A DNA stretch of 64,000 bases from contig NZ_QLVD01000015.1 in the NCBI RefSeq assembly GCF_003352835.1, forward strand, positions 124,001 through 188,000. Direction: 5' to 3'. Of this stretch, positions 1 to 8,817 are shown piece by piece. The position numbers were made by a program, and so were the translations under genes. The stretch comes from Ornithinimicrobium murale. Lineage in GTDB: Bacteria; Actinomycetota; Actinomycetes; Actinomycetales; Dermatophilaceae. The notes under the pieces were generated by a model. The model searched no databases, had not been told where the DNA came from, and worked only from the letters and a program-made list of their open reading frames with translations. Numbering within the stretch: position 1 is the stretch's first letter; each line of letters starts with the position of its first letter.

Positions 1-14
1 CCCGGAGGCTGGTC

Positions 15-752
15 GTGGCCGGCCAGATGACTAGCATCGAGCGCGTGACCCGTGAGCCGTCGACCCGCGTGACCAGTGAGCCGACCCTGCCCGCCGCCGT
101 GCTCTGGGATATGGACGGCACCCTCATCGACACCGAGCCGTACTGGATGGCCGAGGAGCGCGAGCTGATCGCGCGGGCAGGCGGCACCTGGACCCACGAG
201 GACGCCCTGGATCTGGTCGGCAACAGTCTGCTGCGGTCAGCAGAGATCATCCTGGCCCGCACCCCGGTCACCGGCTCACCAGAGGAGATCGTGGAGATCC
301 TCCTCGGCGGGGTGGTCGCCAGGACCCGGGAGAGTATGCCGTGGCGCCCGGGAGCGCGCGAGCTCCTCGAGGAGTGTGCTCGCCTGGGCGTGCCCAATGC
401 GTTGGTCACGATGTCGTGGGCACCACTGGCGGATGTGCTGCTGGAGAACCTCCCCGGCGGGATCTTCGCGGCGGTGGTGACCGGCGACCAGGTCACGCAC
501 GGCAAGCCCTCGCCCGATCCCTACCTCCTGGCCGCCGAGTTGCTGGGCGTGGACCCTGCGAACTGTATCGCCGTGGAGGACTCACCGACCGGGGTGCGTT
601 CGGCGACCGCTGCAGGAGTTCCCACCATCGCGGTGCCGCACGTGGTGCCCATCCCGGAGATGCCGGGCATGGTGACCGTGCCGGGCCTGGACCAGCGACG
701 GCTGGAGGACCTGATCGCCCTGACCCAGCCGTTGCGCGAGCACACCGGATAG
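15..752 (+). CDS. HAD-family hydrolase (phosphatase/phosphoglucomutase-like)
   Basis: A 245-residue haloacid-dehalogenase-type phosphohydrolase. Motif I is DMDGTLID with the likely nucleophile Asp32 and the general acid Asp34. Motif III lies in HGKPSPDPY and motif IV in EDSPTG, the usual Mg2+ site. The helical cap between motifs I and II fits subfamily IA (beta-phosphoglucomutase or phosphoglycolate-phosphatase type). GTG at 15 is preferred because GGAGG lies six bases upstream; ATG at 27 is the alternative. The first 25 residues precede the fold and contain a small repeat (RVT-EPST-RVTSEPT). The substrate cannot be told from sequence. In related actinobacteria a HAD gene often lies near this nuclease/protease/proteasome neighbourhood. 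Confidence 0.85.
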   Translation: MAGQMTSIERVTREPSTRVTSEPTLPAAVLWDMDGTLIDTEPYWMAEERELIARAGGTWTHEDALDLVGNSLLRSAEIILARTPVTGSPEEIVEILLGGVVARTRESMPWRPGARELLEECARLGVPNALVTMSWAPLADVLLENLPGGIFAAVVTGDQVTHGKPSPDPYLLAAELLGVDPANCIAVEDSPTGVRSATAAGVPTIAVPHVVPIPEMPGMVTVPGLDQRRLEDLIALTQPLREHTG

Positions 753-802
753 GCGGCAGGGCTAGCCCCTGCCGATGATCAGGCCCCGGTCAGCCCGTCG
801 CG

Positions 803-1789
803 TCACTCTGCAGCATCATCGGCCGGGTCTGCCTGACCCGTCGCTCGCGGGTCCACGGCACGCTGCTCAGCATCGGCCGGCAACGGCGGTGGTGTGCCGC
901 CCCAGGCTGGGCAGATCGGCTTGTGGTGGCACCAGTCGCACAGCCGGTTGCGCCTCGGGCGCCAGTCGCCGGTGTCGGCGGCCCTCTCAATGGCCGTCCA
1001 CAGCGCCCTGATCTTGCGCTCCGTCGCCAGCAGCTCCTGCTCGTCGGGGGAGTACCGCAGGATCTGGCCGTCCCGCAGATAGACCAGCTGGAGCAGGGTC
1101 GGGATCACCCCACGGGTGCGCCACAGCACCAGGGCGTAGAACTTCATCTGGAAGAGGGCCTTGCCCTCCCACAGCTCGGACGGCGACCGACCGGTCTTGT
1201 AGTCGACCACGCGGAGCCGCCCGTCCGGAGCCACGTCGAGTCGGTCGACATAGCCGCGCATCGTGAGGCCGTCCACCTCGGCCTCGACATAGAGCTCGCG
1301 CTCGGCGGGCTCCAGCCGCGTGGGGTCCTCCAGGGTGAACCAGGTGCGCACAAAGCCAGCCGCCTCAGCGAACCAGGCGGCCTCGTCCGGGAGGGGTGGC
1401 TCGGCGTCGGCACCCTGGGCGGGCGCCGTCGGGTCGGGGACCGGCACGCCCGCGGCGACGTCGGAGACCGGCACGCCCTCGGCGACGTCGGGGACCGGCA
1501 CGCCCGCGGCGACGTCGGGGACCGGCACGCCCGCGGCGACCAGGGACGCCAACTCGGGCTCCTCCTCGACGAGGCGCGCCCACTGCTCCGGCAGGAGCGC
1601 GATCGTCGCCTCCGGGGTGCGCTCCGCCGCGGGGAGGTCGAAGACCCGCTCCAGGGCGGCATGGACCAGGGTGCCCCGGGCAGCAGCGGCACTCGGGGGC
1701 TCCGGCAGGCGGTCCACCACGCGGAAGCGATAGAGCAGGGGGCACTGCATGAAGTCCGATGCCCGGCTGGGCGACAGTGCTGGCGTCAT
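803..1789 (-). CDS. RecB-family PD-(D/E)XK exonuclease with Fe-S cluster cysteines
   Basis: A 328-residue nuclease of the RecB/Cas4/AddB C-terminal type. The active-site core is visible as an acidic region followed by VVDYKTGRSP, giving the D-x-K signature. One cysteine near the N-terminus (FMQCPLLYRF) and three near the C-terminus (LCDWCHHKPICP) match the split four-cysteine pattern that holds a [4Fe-4S] 'iron staple' in AddB/Cas4 nucleases. ATG at 1789 is chosen: it starts just before the conserved SPSRASDFMQCP segment and lies seven bases after a TAGGGT element (1797-1802), suggesting a leaderless mRNA. Longer versions would run into the divergent protease gene. An in-frame 27-bp repeat lengthens the middle of the protein. 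Expected role: DNA end processing or repair. Confidence 0.85.
   Translation of the reverse strand: MTPALSPSRASDFMQCPLLYRFRVVDRLPEPPSAAAARGTLVHAALERVFDLPAAERTPEATIALLPEQWARLVEEEPELASLVAAGVPVPDVAAGVPVPDVAEGVPVSDVAAGVPVPDPTAPAQGADAEPPLPDEAAWFAEAAGFVRTWFTLEDPTRLEPAERELYVEAEVDGLTMRGYVDRLDVAPDGRLRVVDYKTGRSPSELWEGKALFQMKFYALVLWRTRGVIPTLLQLVYLRDGQILRYSPDEQELLATERKIRALWTAIERAADTGDWRPRRNRLCDWCHHKPICPAWGGTPPPLPADAEQRAVDPRATGQADPADDAAE
1439..1546 (-). repeat. Four-copy 27-bp in-frame minisatellite inside the RecB-like nuclease
   Basis: Copies begin at 1439, 1466, 1493 and 1520 on the plus strand, exactly 27 bp apart. On the minus strand they encode repeats of the form GVPVPDVAA with small changes (one S for P, one E for A). 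They sit between the N-terminal cysteine region and the catalytic core, so they look like an expandable linker. Confidence 0.9.
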
Positions 1790-1796
1790 GTCACGA

Positions 1797-1802
1797 ACCC
1801 TA
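1797..1802 (-). promoter_or_regulatory. -10-like element (TAGGGT) for the RecB-like nuclease
   Basis: TAGGGT on the minus strand ends seven bases before ATG 1789, with no Shine-Dalgarno sequence between. This fits a leaderless transcript and supports the chosen start. Confidence 0.5.
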
Positions 1803-1896
1803 GGCAATGCCTCTGACAGGTGCCTGCTGCCGTCCACAACCTCCCGCTCGACCACGTCGTGTGCACTGGGCAACTGGCACGTCGTCGGGTCCGCCA

Positions 1897-1938
1897 CTCC
1901 GCACCGGTCCGGAGCAGGCACGGCGGACCGGTGCGGAG
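1897..1938. promoter_or_regulatory. Perfect 15-bp inverted repeat in a divergent intergenic region
   Basis: Arms 1897-1911 (CTCCGCACCGGTCCG) and 1924-1938 are exact reverse complements separated by 12 bases. Each arm also contains ACCGGT. It lies between the divergent nuclease and site-2 protease genes, about 18 bp upstream of the protease -10-like element, so a regulator site or a strong DNA/RNA hairpin is possible. Function is not known. Confidence 0.6.
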
Positions 1939-1955
1939 CGGGGCGCCGTCGCAGA

Positions 1956-1961
1956 TAGTGT
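1956..1961 (+). promoter_or_regulatory. -10-like element (TAGTGT) for the site-2 protease gene
   Basis: TAGTGT ends six bases before ATG 1968, with no Shine-Dalgarno sequence, consistent with leaderless initiation. Confidence 0.5.
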
Positions 1962-1967
1962 TGCCGC

Positions 1968-3065
1968 ATGACAGCGCCCTCGACCAAGGCGCCCGGGTGG
2001 CGCATCGGCCGACTCGCCGGCGCACCCGTCTACATCGGTCGCAGCTGGTTCCTGGTCGCTGGGGTCATCATCGTGCTGTTCGGCCCGGTGGTCCGGAACG
2101 TCCTGCCCGACCTCGGGGCCTCGGCCTACGTGGTGGCGGGGGCCTTCGCGATCCTGCTCCTGGTCTCCGTCCTGGTCCACGAGGCCGCGCACGCCCTGGT
2201 GGGCCAGGCCTGTGGATACCAGGTCAGCAGGGTGGTCGCCGACTTCTGGGGCGGCCACACGGCATACGACAGCCGGGACAGCACCCCCGGGCGCAGCGCC
2301 CTGGTCGCCATCTCCGGGCCCCTGGCCAACGCCGCGCTGGCCGGGGTGGGGTGGCTGTGGTTGCAGCAGACCCACACCGGGACCATCGCCTTCATGCTGG
2401 CGGCCGGCTTCACCTGGGCCAACGCCTTCGTGGCCGCGTTCAACCTGTTGCCCGGCCTGCCGCTGGATGGTGGCTTCCTGGTCGACTCGTTGGTCTGGAA
2501 ACTGACCGGCAGCCGCGCGCTCGGCATGATCGTGGCGGGCTGGAGCGGACGGCTGGTTGTGGTGGCGGTCGCGTGGTGGCTCATCGGTCGCCCCTGGATG
2601 AGCGGCCAGGAGTTTCAGCTGACCAGCGTGCTCTGGCTGGCGATCCTGGGTGGCTTCCTCTGGTTCGGCGCCAGCGACGCGATCAAGGTGGGCCAGGCGA
2701 GGCAGCGCCTGGAGTCGGTGCGCGTGCACGACTACCTCACACCCGTGGTGACCGTCCCAGCCGACGGGCCGCTGACACAGTTGCCTCCGCCGGTGGGCCA
2801 GCTGGTCGTGGGGACCGACCCAGCGGGCCAACCCGTCGGGGTGCTGGATCCTGCCGCGCTCGGCACCGTGCCCCGCGAGGCCTGGCCGACCACGCCCGTG
2901 AGCGCCGTGCTGCAGCACCTGCCGCCGGCCTGGGTGGTCGCCGGTGCCCCGGATGACGACATGACCGAGGTGGTGATCGCGATCCAGAGCGACCGGTTGC
3001 CCCTCGTCGCGGTCCGAGACCCGAGCGGTCACGTCCACGGCGTGATCCGGGCCAGCGACCTCTAG
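1968..3065 (+). CDS. Site-2 protease family zinc metalloprotease (M50, Rip-like)
   Basis: A 365-residue polytopic membrane protein. The zinc motif is HEAAH (His71, Glu72, His75) inside a hydrophobic helix, and the third-ligand motif is LPGLPLDGG near residue 165, so the intramembrane protease site looks intact. About six membrane segments fill residues 28-235. The last ~130 residues resemble a divergent CBS-type cytoplasmic module, as in Rip3-like M50 enzymes. Such proteases cut membrane-bound anti-sigma factors or transporters; the substrate here is unknown. The next gene, trmI, follows after 11 bases, and this order (protease, trmI, mpa) is a familiar actinobacterial arrangement. Confidence 0.88.
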   Translation: MTAPSTKAPGWRIGRLAGAPVYIGRSWFLVAGVIIVLFGPVVRNVLPDLGASAYVVAGAFAILLLVSVLVHEAAHALVGQACGYQVSRVVADFWGGHTAYDSRDSTPGRSALVAISGPLANAALAGVGWLWLQQTHTGTIAFMLAAGFTWANAFVAAFNLLPGLPLDGGFLVDSLVWKLTGSRALGMIVAGWSGRLVVVAVAWWLIGRPWMSGQEFQLTSVLWLAILGGFLWFGASDAIKVGQARQRLESVRVHDYLTPVVTVPADGPLTQLPPPVGQLVVGTDPAGQPVGVLDPAALGTVPREAWPTTPVSAVLQHLPPAWVVAGAPDDDMTEVVIAIQSDRLPLVAVRDPSGHVHGVIRASDL

Positions 3066-3076
3066 ACTCGGCGCCT

Positions 3077-4186
3077 GTGACTGACACCCAGCCCGCCCCC
3101 CAACCCGCCGACCCGACCGGTGCCCAGCAGCGCCGCGGTCCGTTCCAGGTGGGTGACCGGGTGCAGCTGACCGACGCCCGCGGTCGCATGCACACCATCG
3201 CGCTGGAGGCCGGCAAGCAGTTCCACACCCACCGCGGCCACATCAAGCACGACGACCTCATCGGGTCGCCGGACGGGTCGGTGATCCCGCACAGCTCGGG
3301 CGCGGAGTATCTCGCGCTCCGACCGCTCCTCTCGGACTATGTGCTGTCGATGCCCAGGGGAGCCCAGGTCGTCTATCCCAAGGATGCCGGCCAGATCGTG
3401 ACGATGGCCGACATCTTCCCGGGTGCCCGGGTGGTTGAGGCCGGCGTCGGTTCCGGAGCCCTGAGCCTGTCCCTGCTGCGGGCGGTGGGCGACGGAGGTC
3501 AACTGTTCAGCTTCGAGCGCCGCGAGGACTTCGCCGAGATCGCCCGCGGCAACGCCCGGATCTTCTTCGGCGCCGACCACCCCGCCTGGACGATCACCGT
3601 CGGGGACCTGGTCGAGGCACTGCCCCAGACCGTCGAGCCGGGCACCATCGACCGGGTGGTGCTGGACATGCTGGCGCCCTGGGACTGCCTGGACGTGGTC
3701 GGGGAGGCACTGGCCCCGGGCGGGGTGCTGATCTGCTATGTCGCCACCGCGACCCAACTGTCCCGTGTGGCCGAGGCAGCCCGCGCCGACGGCGGCTGGA
3801 CGGAGCCACAGGCCTGGGAGTCCATGGTCCGTGGGTGGCACCTGGAGGGCCTCTCGGTGCGTCCGGAGCACCGGATGCACGGGCACACCGGCTTCCTGCT
3901 CACCACCCGGCGGCTCGCACCCGACACCACGGCCCCGGTGCGCCGCACCCGCCCGGCCCACGGTGCCTACGGTGAGGACTACACACCGCCAGAGGAGGAG
4001 TGGACCCCCGAGGACGTCGGCGAACGGGTCATCTCCGACAAGCGCGTGCGCAGGACCCTGCGTGGCATCACCCAGGACGTCGAGCGCGTCACCGCGGCGG
4101 AACAGACGCCCGGTCCATCGGGCTCCGCCGCCCCGTCACCAAGCCGTGCCGCACAGGAGGACGACGATCGGGGCGACGACGTCTAG
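3077..4186 (+). CDS. trmI: tRNA (adenine-58-N1)-methyltransferase TrmI
   Basis: A 369-residue SAM-dependent methyltransferase expected to make m1A58 in the T-loop of tRNAs as a homotetramer. The SAM-binding glycine loop is VVEAGVGSGALSLSLL. The N-terminal beta-domain (residues ~15-75, containing the GRMHTIALEAGKQFHTHRG segment) is typical of TrmI/GCD14. The C-terminal ~90 residues form a charged tail beyond the fold. GTG 3077 is the start; a TAGACT element lies eight bases before it. The gene sits directly upstream of the proteasomal ATPase, a common linkage in actinobacteria. Confidence 0.92.
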   Translation: MTDTQPAPQPADPTGAQQRRGPFQVGDRVQLTDARGRMHTIALEAGKQFHTHRGHIKHDDLIGSPDGSVIPHSSGAEYLALRPLLSDYVLSMPRGAQVVYPKDAGQIVTMADIFPGARVVEAGVGSGALSLSLLRAVGDGGQLFSFERREDFAEIARGNARIFFGADHPAWTITVGDLVEALPQTVEPGTIDRVVLDMLAPWDCLDVVGEALAPGGVLICYVATATQLSRVAEAARADGGWTEPQAWESMVRGWHLEGLSVRPEHRMHGHTGFLLTTRRLAPDTTAPVRRTRPAHGAYGEDYTPPEEEWTPEDVGERVISDKRVRRTLRGITQDVERVTAAEQTPGPSGSAAPSPSRAAQEDDDRGDDV

Positions 4187-4216
4187 GCTGGAATGACACC
4201 ACTGCGAGGAGCCGAA

Positions 4217-5887
4217 GTGTCCGAAGAGTCCCAGGACCGTCCCGCCGTCGCCGGGCACGCCCGTGTCCGTCTGCTCGAGCAGCGCATCCTGCACCTGGAG
4301 ACGCGCCTCGGCAGCGTCACGGGCCAGAACGACAAGCTCAGCGACACCCTCCGACAGGCGCGTGCCCAGATCGTCCGCCTCCGCGAGGACCTGGACTCGA
4401 TGGGTGAGCCGCCCCTGAGCTATGCGACGGTGCTGCAGCGACTCCAGGACGGCAACGTCGAGGTGTCGTTCGCAGGCCGCAAGATCCAGGTCCGCGCCGT
4501 CTCCGACGTGTCGGTCGAGGAGCTCCAACCCGGTCGGGAGGTGCTGCTCAACGAGGCCCAGACGATCATCGGGATCGCGGACTACGAGCGCATCGGCGAG
4601 GTCGTCACCATCAAGGAGATCCTGGAGGACGGACGCATCCTCGTCCTGGTCCGGGGCGATGAGGAGCGGGTATGCCGTGTGGCTGGCTCCCTGCAGCCGC
4701 CCTACCGGGTGGGGGACGGGCTACTCATGGACGGCAGGTCCAGCTTCGTCTACGAGCGGATCGCCATGTCCGAGGTCAGTGACCTGGTCCTGGAGGAGGT
4801 GCCCGACATCTCCTACGAGGACATCGGTGGCCTCACCAAGCAGATCGAGATGATCAAGGACTCCGTCGAGCTGCCCTTCCTGCACACCGAGCTCTACGAG
4901 GAGCACGAGCTGCGGCCGCCCAAGGGCGTGCTGCTCTATGGCCCGCCGGGTTGCGGGAAGACGCTGATCGCCAAGGCCGTCGCGGCCAGCCTGGCCCGAC
5001 AGTCTGCCGCGCGCACCGGGCAGCAGGACGTCAGCAGCTACTTCCTGAACATCAAGGGTCCCGAGCTGCTCAACAAGTATGTCGGGGAGACCGAGCGACA
5101 CATCCGGACGATCTTCCAGCGTGCCCGGGAGAAGTCCAGCGAGGGCACCCCCGTCGTGGTCTTCTTCGACGAGATGGAGTCACTCTTCCGGACCCGCGGG
5201 TCCGGTGTCTCCAGTGACGTGGAGACCACGATCGTGCCGCAGCTGCTGGCGGAGATCGACGGGGTGGAGCGCCTCGACAACGTCGTGGTGATCGGCGCCT
5301 CCAACCGGGAGGACATGATCGACCCTGCGATCCTGCGCCCGGGTCGGCTCGACGTGAAGATCAAGATCGAGCGTCCGGATGCCGAGGGTGCCATGGACAT
5401 CTTCAGCAAGTACCTGACCTCCGGCATCCCACTGCACCCGGACGACCTGGGCGAGCACGGCGGCGACCGGGAGGCCACCGTGCAGGCCATGATCGCCGCC
5501 GTGGTGGAGCGGATGTACACCCAGATCGATGAGAACAAGTTCCTCGAGGTCACCTACGCCGGAGGGGACAAGGAGGTTCTCTACTTCAAGGACTTCAACT
5601 CCGGGGCGATGATCCACAACATCGTGGACCGGGCCAAGAAGATGGCCATCAAGGACCTCCTGGTGTCCGGGTCGCACGGTCTCCGCGTCGACCACCTGCT
5701 GCAGGCGTGCGTCGATGAGTTCAAGGAGAACGAGGACCTGCCCAACACGACCAACCCGGACGACTGGGCGCGGATCTCTGGCAAGAAGGGCGAGCGGATC
5801 GTCTACATCCGGACCCTCATCTCCGGCAAGGACGGCACGACCCCGGGGCGCAGCCTGGAGCGCGGCAACACCGGCCAGTACCTCTGA
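4217..5887 (+). CDS. mpa: Proteasome-associated AAA ATPase Mpa/ARC
   Basis: A 556-residue hexameric unfoldase that recognises Pup and threads pupylated proteins into the 20S core. N-terminal coiled coil at ~15-60 (the Pup-binding part), two OB-type domains at ~65-200, then one AAA module. Walker A is GPPGCGKT at ~242-249 and Walker B is VVFFDEME at ~313-320. The C-terminus is TGQYL, carrying the penultimate tyrosine of the HbYX-type tail that docks into the proteasome. GTG 4217 is chosen because GAGGAG lies six bases upstream; an in-frame ATG at 4193 sits only three bases after a TAGGCT element (4184-4189) and is less likely. Unlike in many relatives, dop does not follow immediately but lies about 10 kb away. 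Confidence 0.95.
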   Translation: MSEESQDRPAVAGHARVRLLEQRILHLETRLGSVTGQNDKLSDTLRQARAQIVRLREDLDSMGEPPLSYATVLQRLQDGNVEVSFAGRKIQVRAVSDVSVEELQPGREVLLNEAQTIIGIADYERIGEVVTIKEILEDGRILVLVRGDEERVCRVAGSLQPPYRVGDGLLMDGRSSFVYERIAMSEVSDLVLEEVPDISYEDIGGLTKQIEMIKDSVELPFLHTELYEEHELRPPKGVLLYGPPGCGKTLIAKAVAASLARQSAARTGQQDVSSYFLNIKGPELLNKYVGETERHIRTIFQRAREKSSEGTPVVVFFDEMESLFRTRGSGVSSDVETTIVPQLLAEIDGVERLDNVVVIGASNREDMIDPAILRPGRLDVKIKIERPDAEGAMDIFSKYLTSGIPLHPDDLGEHGGDREATVQAMIAAVVERMYTQIDENKFLEVTYAGGDKEVLYFKDFNSGAMIHNIVDRAKKMAIKDLLVSGSHGLRVDHLLQACVDEFKENEDLPNTTNPDDWARISGKKGERIVYIRTLISGKDGTTPGRSLERGNTGQYL

Positions 5888-5975
5888 GGCCGGCTAGTAC
5901 CACTGAGCCCGTGCACCACCCCTGCGGCCGGGCAATCCCTCTGGGCAGCCAGTCCCTGAGGTGGGCAGCTGCCCG

Positions 5976-6383
5976 TCAGGCCTTGACCTGCTCCAGGTTC
6001 CAGAGCTGCCAGGCCGCGACGCCCGCGAGGACACCGCCACCGGCCGTGAGCACCAGGCCAGGGCCGGGAGTCCACCCGGTCATGCCGACCAGGCCGAAGA
6101 GGTGGACGAACTGCCAGACCGGGATCGCCACGCACACGGCGGCGGTCAGCGCCGCCTGGGCGATGGCTAGCCACCGGATCGGGACGAGGGCTCCGGCCAG
6201 GGCCAGCATGCCCACGGTGGCGGTCCACCGGCCGGGTCCGCCCATCCCGGTCAGATTGCCCAACGACGTATAGATCCAGGGCAGGAAGGCGCCGATCAGG
6301 ATCATCGCGCTGGCTCCCAGCAGCCGCCACTGGCCGGGCAGCTTGCGGCGCCGGGTGCGCACGGGTCTGGTCTGGGTGGCCAT
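5976..6383 (-). CDS. Four-helix membrane protein of unknown function
   Basis: A 135-residue protein with a basic N-terminus (about RTRRRK) followed by roughly four membrane segments. The second part is rich in Ala, Gly and Val and ends in a short polar tail (WNLEQVKA). I do not recognise a family. ATG 6383 follows a minus-strand TAGGCT element (6391-6396) by seven bases, suggesting a leaderless mRNA. It is convergent with mpa and lies about 130 bp beyond the symporter stop codon, so it may be transcribed alone. Confidence 0.6.
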   Translation of the reverse strand: MATQTRPVRTRRRKLPGQWRLLGASAMILIGAFLPWIYTSLGNLTGMGGPGRWTATVGMLALAGALVPIRWLAIAQAALTAAVCVAIPVWQFVHLFGLVGMTGWTPGPGLVLTAGGGVLAGVAAWQLWNLEQVKA

Positions 6384-6513
6384 CGGTGTCAGCCTAACGG
6401 TCGTCAGAGTGTTCGGGGCCCTGACGCGGGCACGAATCGGATCCGTGCCCGCGCCAGGGCGAGGGCGGGAGAGTCCCGCACCGGGGTGGTACGAGTCCCG
6501 GACCGGATAGTGC

Positions 6514-8259
6514 TCAGCGCGTGGGCGGGTCGTCCTCGTGCAACGGCTCCGCGTCGAGCTCGCCGGATGCGTGCGCCGCCACCAACGCGGTCGCGCCGGG
6601 GTAGCGCACGTCCTCGATCAGCTGCTGCACCGTCTCGGACGGCTTGGTCGTGAACTGCGACACGATGATCGTGATCACCAGGTTCACCACCATGCCGATC
6701 ACACCGAACCCGGTCGCGGCGATGTCCAGGATCCCATCGCCGTTGCCCCAGATCTCCACGGTCCAGAACATGTAGGCCAGCGTGACGGCCAGTCCAGCAG
6801 CCATGCCGGTCGCAGCACCGGCTGCGGTGCACTTCTTCCAGAAGATGCCGAGCACCAGCGTCGGGAAGAAGCTGGCACAGGCCAACCCGAAGGCCAACGC
6901 GACCACTTCTCCCGCGAAGCCCGGAGGGTTGATGCCGAGGTAGCCGGCCACGACGATCGCCCCGGCCATCGAGATCCGGGCGACCAGGAGCTGTCGCTTC
7001 TCGCTCGCCTGGGGGTTGATCCGCTTGTGGTACACGTCGTTCGCGACCGAGGCGGAGATCACCAGGAGCAGACCGGACGCGGTCGACAGCGCCGCAGCGA
7101 CACCGCCCGCTGCCACCAGGCCGACGATCGGGGCCGGCAGACCGCCGATCTCCGGGGAGGCCAGCACCAGGATGTCGTTGTTGATGAGCACCTCGTTGGC
7201 CGTCTGCGCGGCCGCCCCGGTGAAGTTGAGCAACCCGTCACCGTTGAGGTCGGCCGGCGTGCCACCGTCTGGCCCGGTGATCAGCCCGACATCGGTCCAC
7301 GTGGTGACCCAGCTCGGCAGACTGTCCATCGCGGTGTTGTTGAAGTCCTCCAGGATGTTCACCTTCGCGAAGGCCGCCACCGTGGGCGCGGTGGTGTAGA
7401 GCAGTGCGATGAAGAACAGGGCCCACAGTGCCGAGTAGCGCGCCGCGCGAACCGACTTTGCGGTGTAGAAGCGCACGATCACGTGCGGGAGCCCCGCGGT
7501 GCCGAACATCAGCGAGGCCGTCAGCAGGAACATGTTCAGCTGATCGGTGCCCGTCAGCGCCGAAGTGTAGGAACCGAAGCCGAGCTCGGCCTGGAGAGCC
7601 TCCAGCTCGGCCATGATCTGGGTGAACCCGACCTGCGGCACCGGGATGCCGGTCATCTTGTTGGAGATGGCAAAGGCCGGGATGAGGTAGGCGCAGATCA
7701 GCACGGAGTACTGGGCGACCTGGGTCCAGGTGATGCCCTTCATCCCGCCGAGCACGGCATACAGGAAGACGATCGTCATGCCGATGATGACGCCGACCGT
7801 GGTGTTGACCCCGAGGAAGCGGCCGAACACCACGCCGACGCCGGCCATCTGACCGACGACATAGGTGAGCGAGACCACGATCGCGCAGATGACCGCGATC
7901 AGCCGGGCGGTCTCGTTGTAGCGGTCACCCACGAAGTCGGGGATGGTGTACTTCCCGAACTTGCGCAGGTAGGGCGCCAGGAGCATGGCCAGCAGCACGT
8001 AGCCACCGGTCCAGCCCATCAGGTACGCCGAGCCGGAGTAGCCGTTGTAGGACAGGGCGATCAGCCCGGCCATCGAGATGAACGACGCGGCGCTCATCCA
8101 GTCGGCGGCGATCGCCGCACCGTTGGCCGGTGCCGGGATGCCGCCGCCGGCGACGTAGAAGCCGGCCGTGTCACTGACCCGGCTGCGATAGGCGATGTAG
8201 ATGTAGAGCGTGAAGGACAGGCCGACGAAGACGAGGGTCCAGAGCTGGATGTCACTCAC
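6514..8259 (-). CDS. Sodium:solute symporter (SSS family, ActP-like acetate/cation symporter)
   Basis: A 581-residue transporter with about 13 membrane helices. It has SSS hallmarks: the early DFYVAGGG-like segment (here GFYVAGGGIPAPANG), SAASFISMAGL, and TQVAQYSVLICAYLIP. The closest named group is the acetate/monocarboxylate permease ActP. GTG 8259 overlaps the stop of the small subunit by four bases (GTGA), so the two are translationally coupled. The pairing with a DUF4212 partner supports uptake of a small organic acid driven by Na+ or H+; the exact substrate is inference. The C-terminal ~30 residues are acidic and cytoplasmic. Confidence 0.85.
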   Translation of the reverse strand: MSDIQLWTLVFVGLSFTLYIYIAYRSRVSDTAGFYVAGGGIPAPANGAAIAADWMSAASFISMAGLIALSYNGYSGSAYLMGWTGGYVLLAMLLAPYLRKFGKYTIPDFVGDRYNETARLIAVICAIVVSLTYVVGQMAGVGVVFGRFLGVNTTVGVIIGMTIVFLYAVLGGMKGITWTQVAQYSVLICAYLIPAFAISNKMTGIPVPQVGFTQIMAELEALQAELGFGSYTSALTGTDQLNMFLLTASLMFGTAGLPHVIVRFYTAKSVRAARYSALWALFFIALLYTTAPTVAAFAKVNILEDFNNTAMDSLPSWVTTWTDVGLITGPDGGTPADLNGDGLLNFTGAAAQTANEVLINNDILVLASPEIGGLPAPIVGLVAAGGVAAALSTASGLLLVISASVANDVYHKRINPQASEKRQLLVARISMAGAIVVAGYLGINPPGFAGEVVALAFGLACASFFPTLVLGIFWKKCTAAGAATGMAAGLAVTLAYMFWTVEIWGNGDGILDIAATGFGVIGMVVNLVITIIVSQFTTKPSETVQQLIEDVRYPGATALVAAHASGELDAEPLHEDDPPTR

Positions 8260-8534
8260 GAGTGGTGCACCTCCTCCTCGTACTCTTCGACGCCGAACTT
8301 CTTGTCGAGCGCGTCCATCCGCCAGACATAGATGGCGATCAGGATCAGGAAGACGAGGATGGCGCCCTGCTGGGCGAACCAGAAGCCGAGTGGGACCCCC
8401 ATGAAGGAGACCGCATTGAGGGCGTCGGCGAACAGGATGCCGGCGCCGTAGGACACCAGGGCCCAGATGATGAGCAGGACCGTCATCAGGCGGAGATTGG
8501 CGCGCCAGTACTCCCGGCGCTGGTTCATGTCCAT
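8256..8534 (-). CDS. DUF4212 small subunit of the sodium/substrate symporter
   Basis: A 92-residue protein with two membrane helices. The N-terminal REYWRANLRL and the GVPLGFWFAQQG segment between the helices are hallmarks of the DUF4212 symporter-associated family. ATG 8534 is preferred over a GTG at 8552 because GAGGTGAC lies just upstream of it. It overlaps the symporter start by four bases, forming a two-gene unit. A CRP/GlxR-like palindrome lies about 90 bp upstream. Confidence 0.88.
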   Translation of the reverse strand: MDMNQRREYWRANLRLMTVLLIIWALVSYGAGILFADALNAVSFMGVPLGFWFAQQGAILVFLILIAIYVWRMDALDKKFGVEEYEEEVHHS

Positions 8535-8624
8535 GGGGTCACCTCGGGCCACGGCGGCGGCGGGGGAGCGGGGATCATCGAAGTCTCCTCAGCTGGGTAC
8601 GGACGCCGCGGCAGGCCACGACGG

Positions 8625-8640
8625 TGTGACTCCAGTCACG
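8625..8640. promoter_or_regulatory. CRP/GlxR-like binding site upstream of the acetate-type symporter genes
   Basis: TGTGA-CTCCAG-TCACG matches the TGTGA-N6-TCACA pattern of CRP-family regulators with one mismatch. It also contains a perfect GTGACT/AGTCAC inverted repeat. It lies in the 283-bp gap between the two symporter gene pairs, about 90 bp upstream of the DUF4212 start. cAMP control of acetate uptake is known in actinobacteria (GlxR in corynebacteria); its use here is inference. Confidence 0.5.
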
Positions 8641-8817
8641 CTAGGGCTCACGGGGTGGCCTCGGGAGGGCGACACGGGGACCGCGCGGCGAGTGGCGGGA
8701 GCAGGCGATAGTCGGCCACGGCGACCGCGACGAACGGTCCATCACGCGGGATAAACGGTCCTCGGTATGCCGCATGGTTGGCGGAGCGGGTCCGCCTGAG
8801 GCCCAAGCCTCTGGGGC

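Noticed and set aside
6538-8331. A 597-codon plus-strand open frame opposite the first symporter
   Set aside because: His/Asp/Gly-rich shadow sequence; the minus strand encodes a full SSS transporter.
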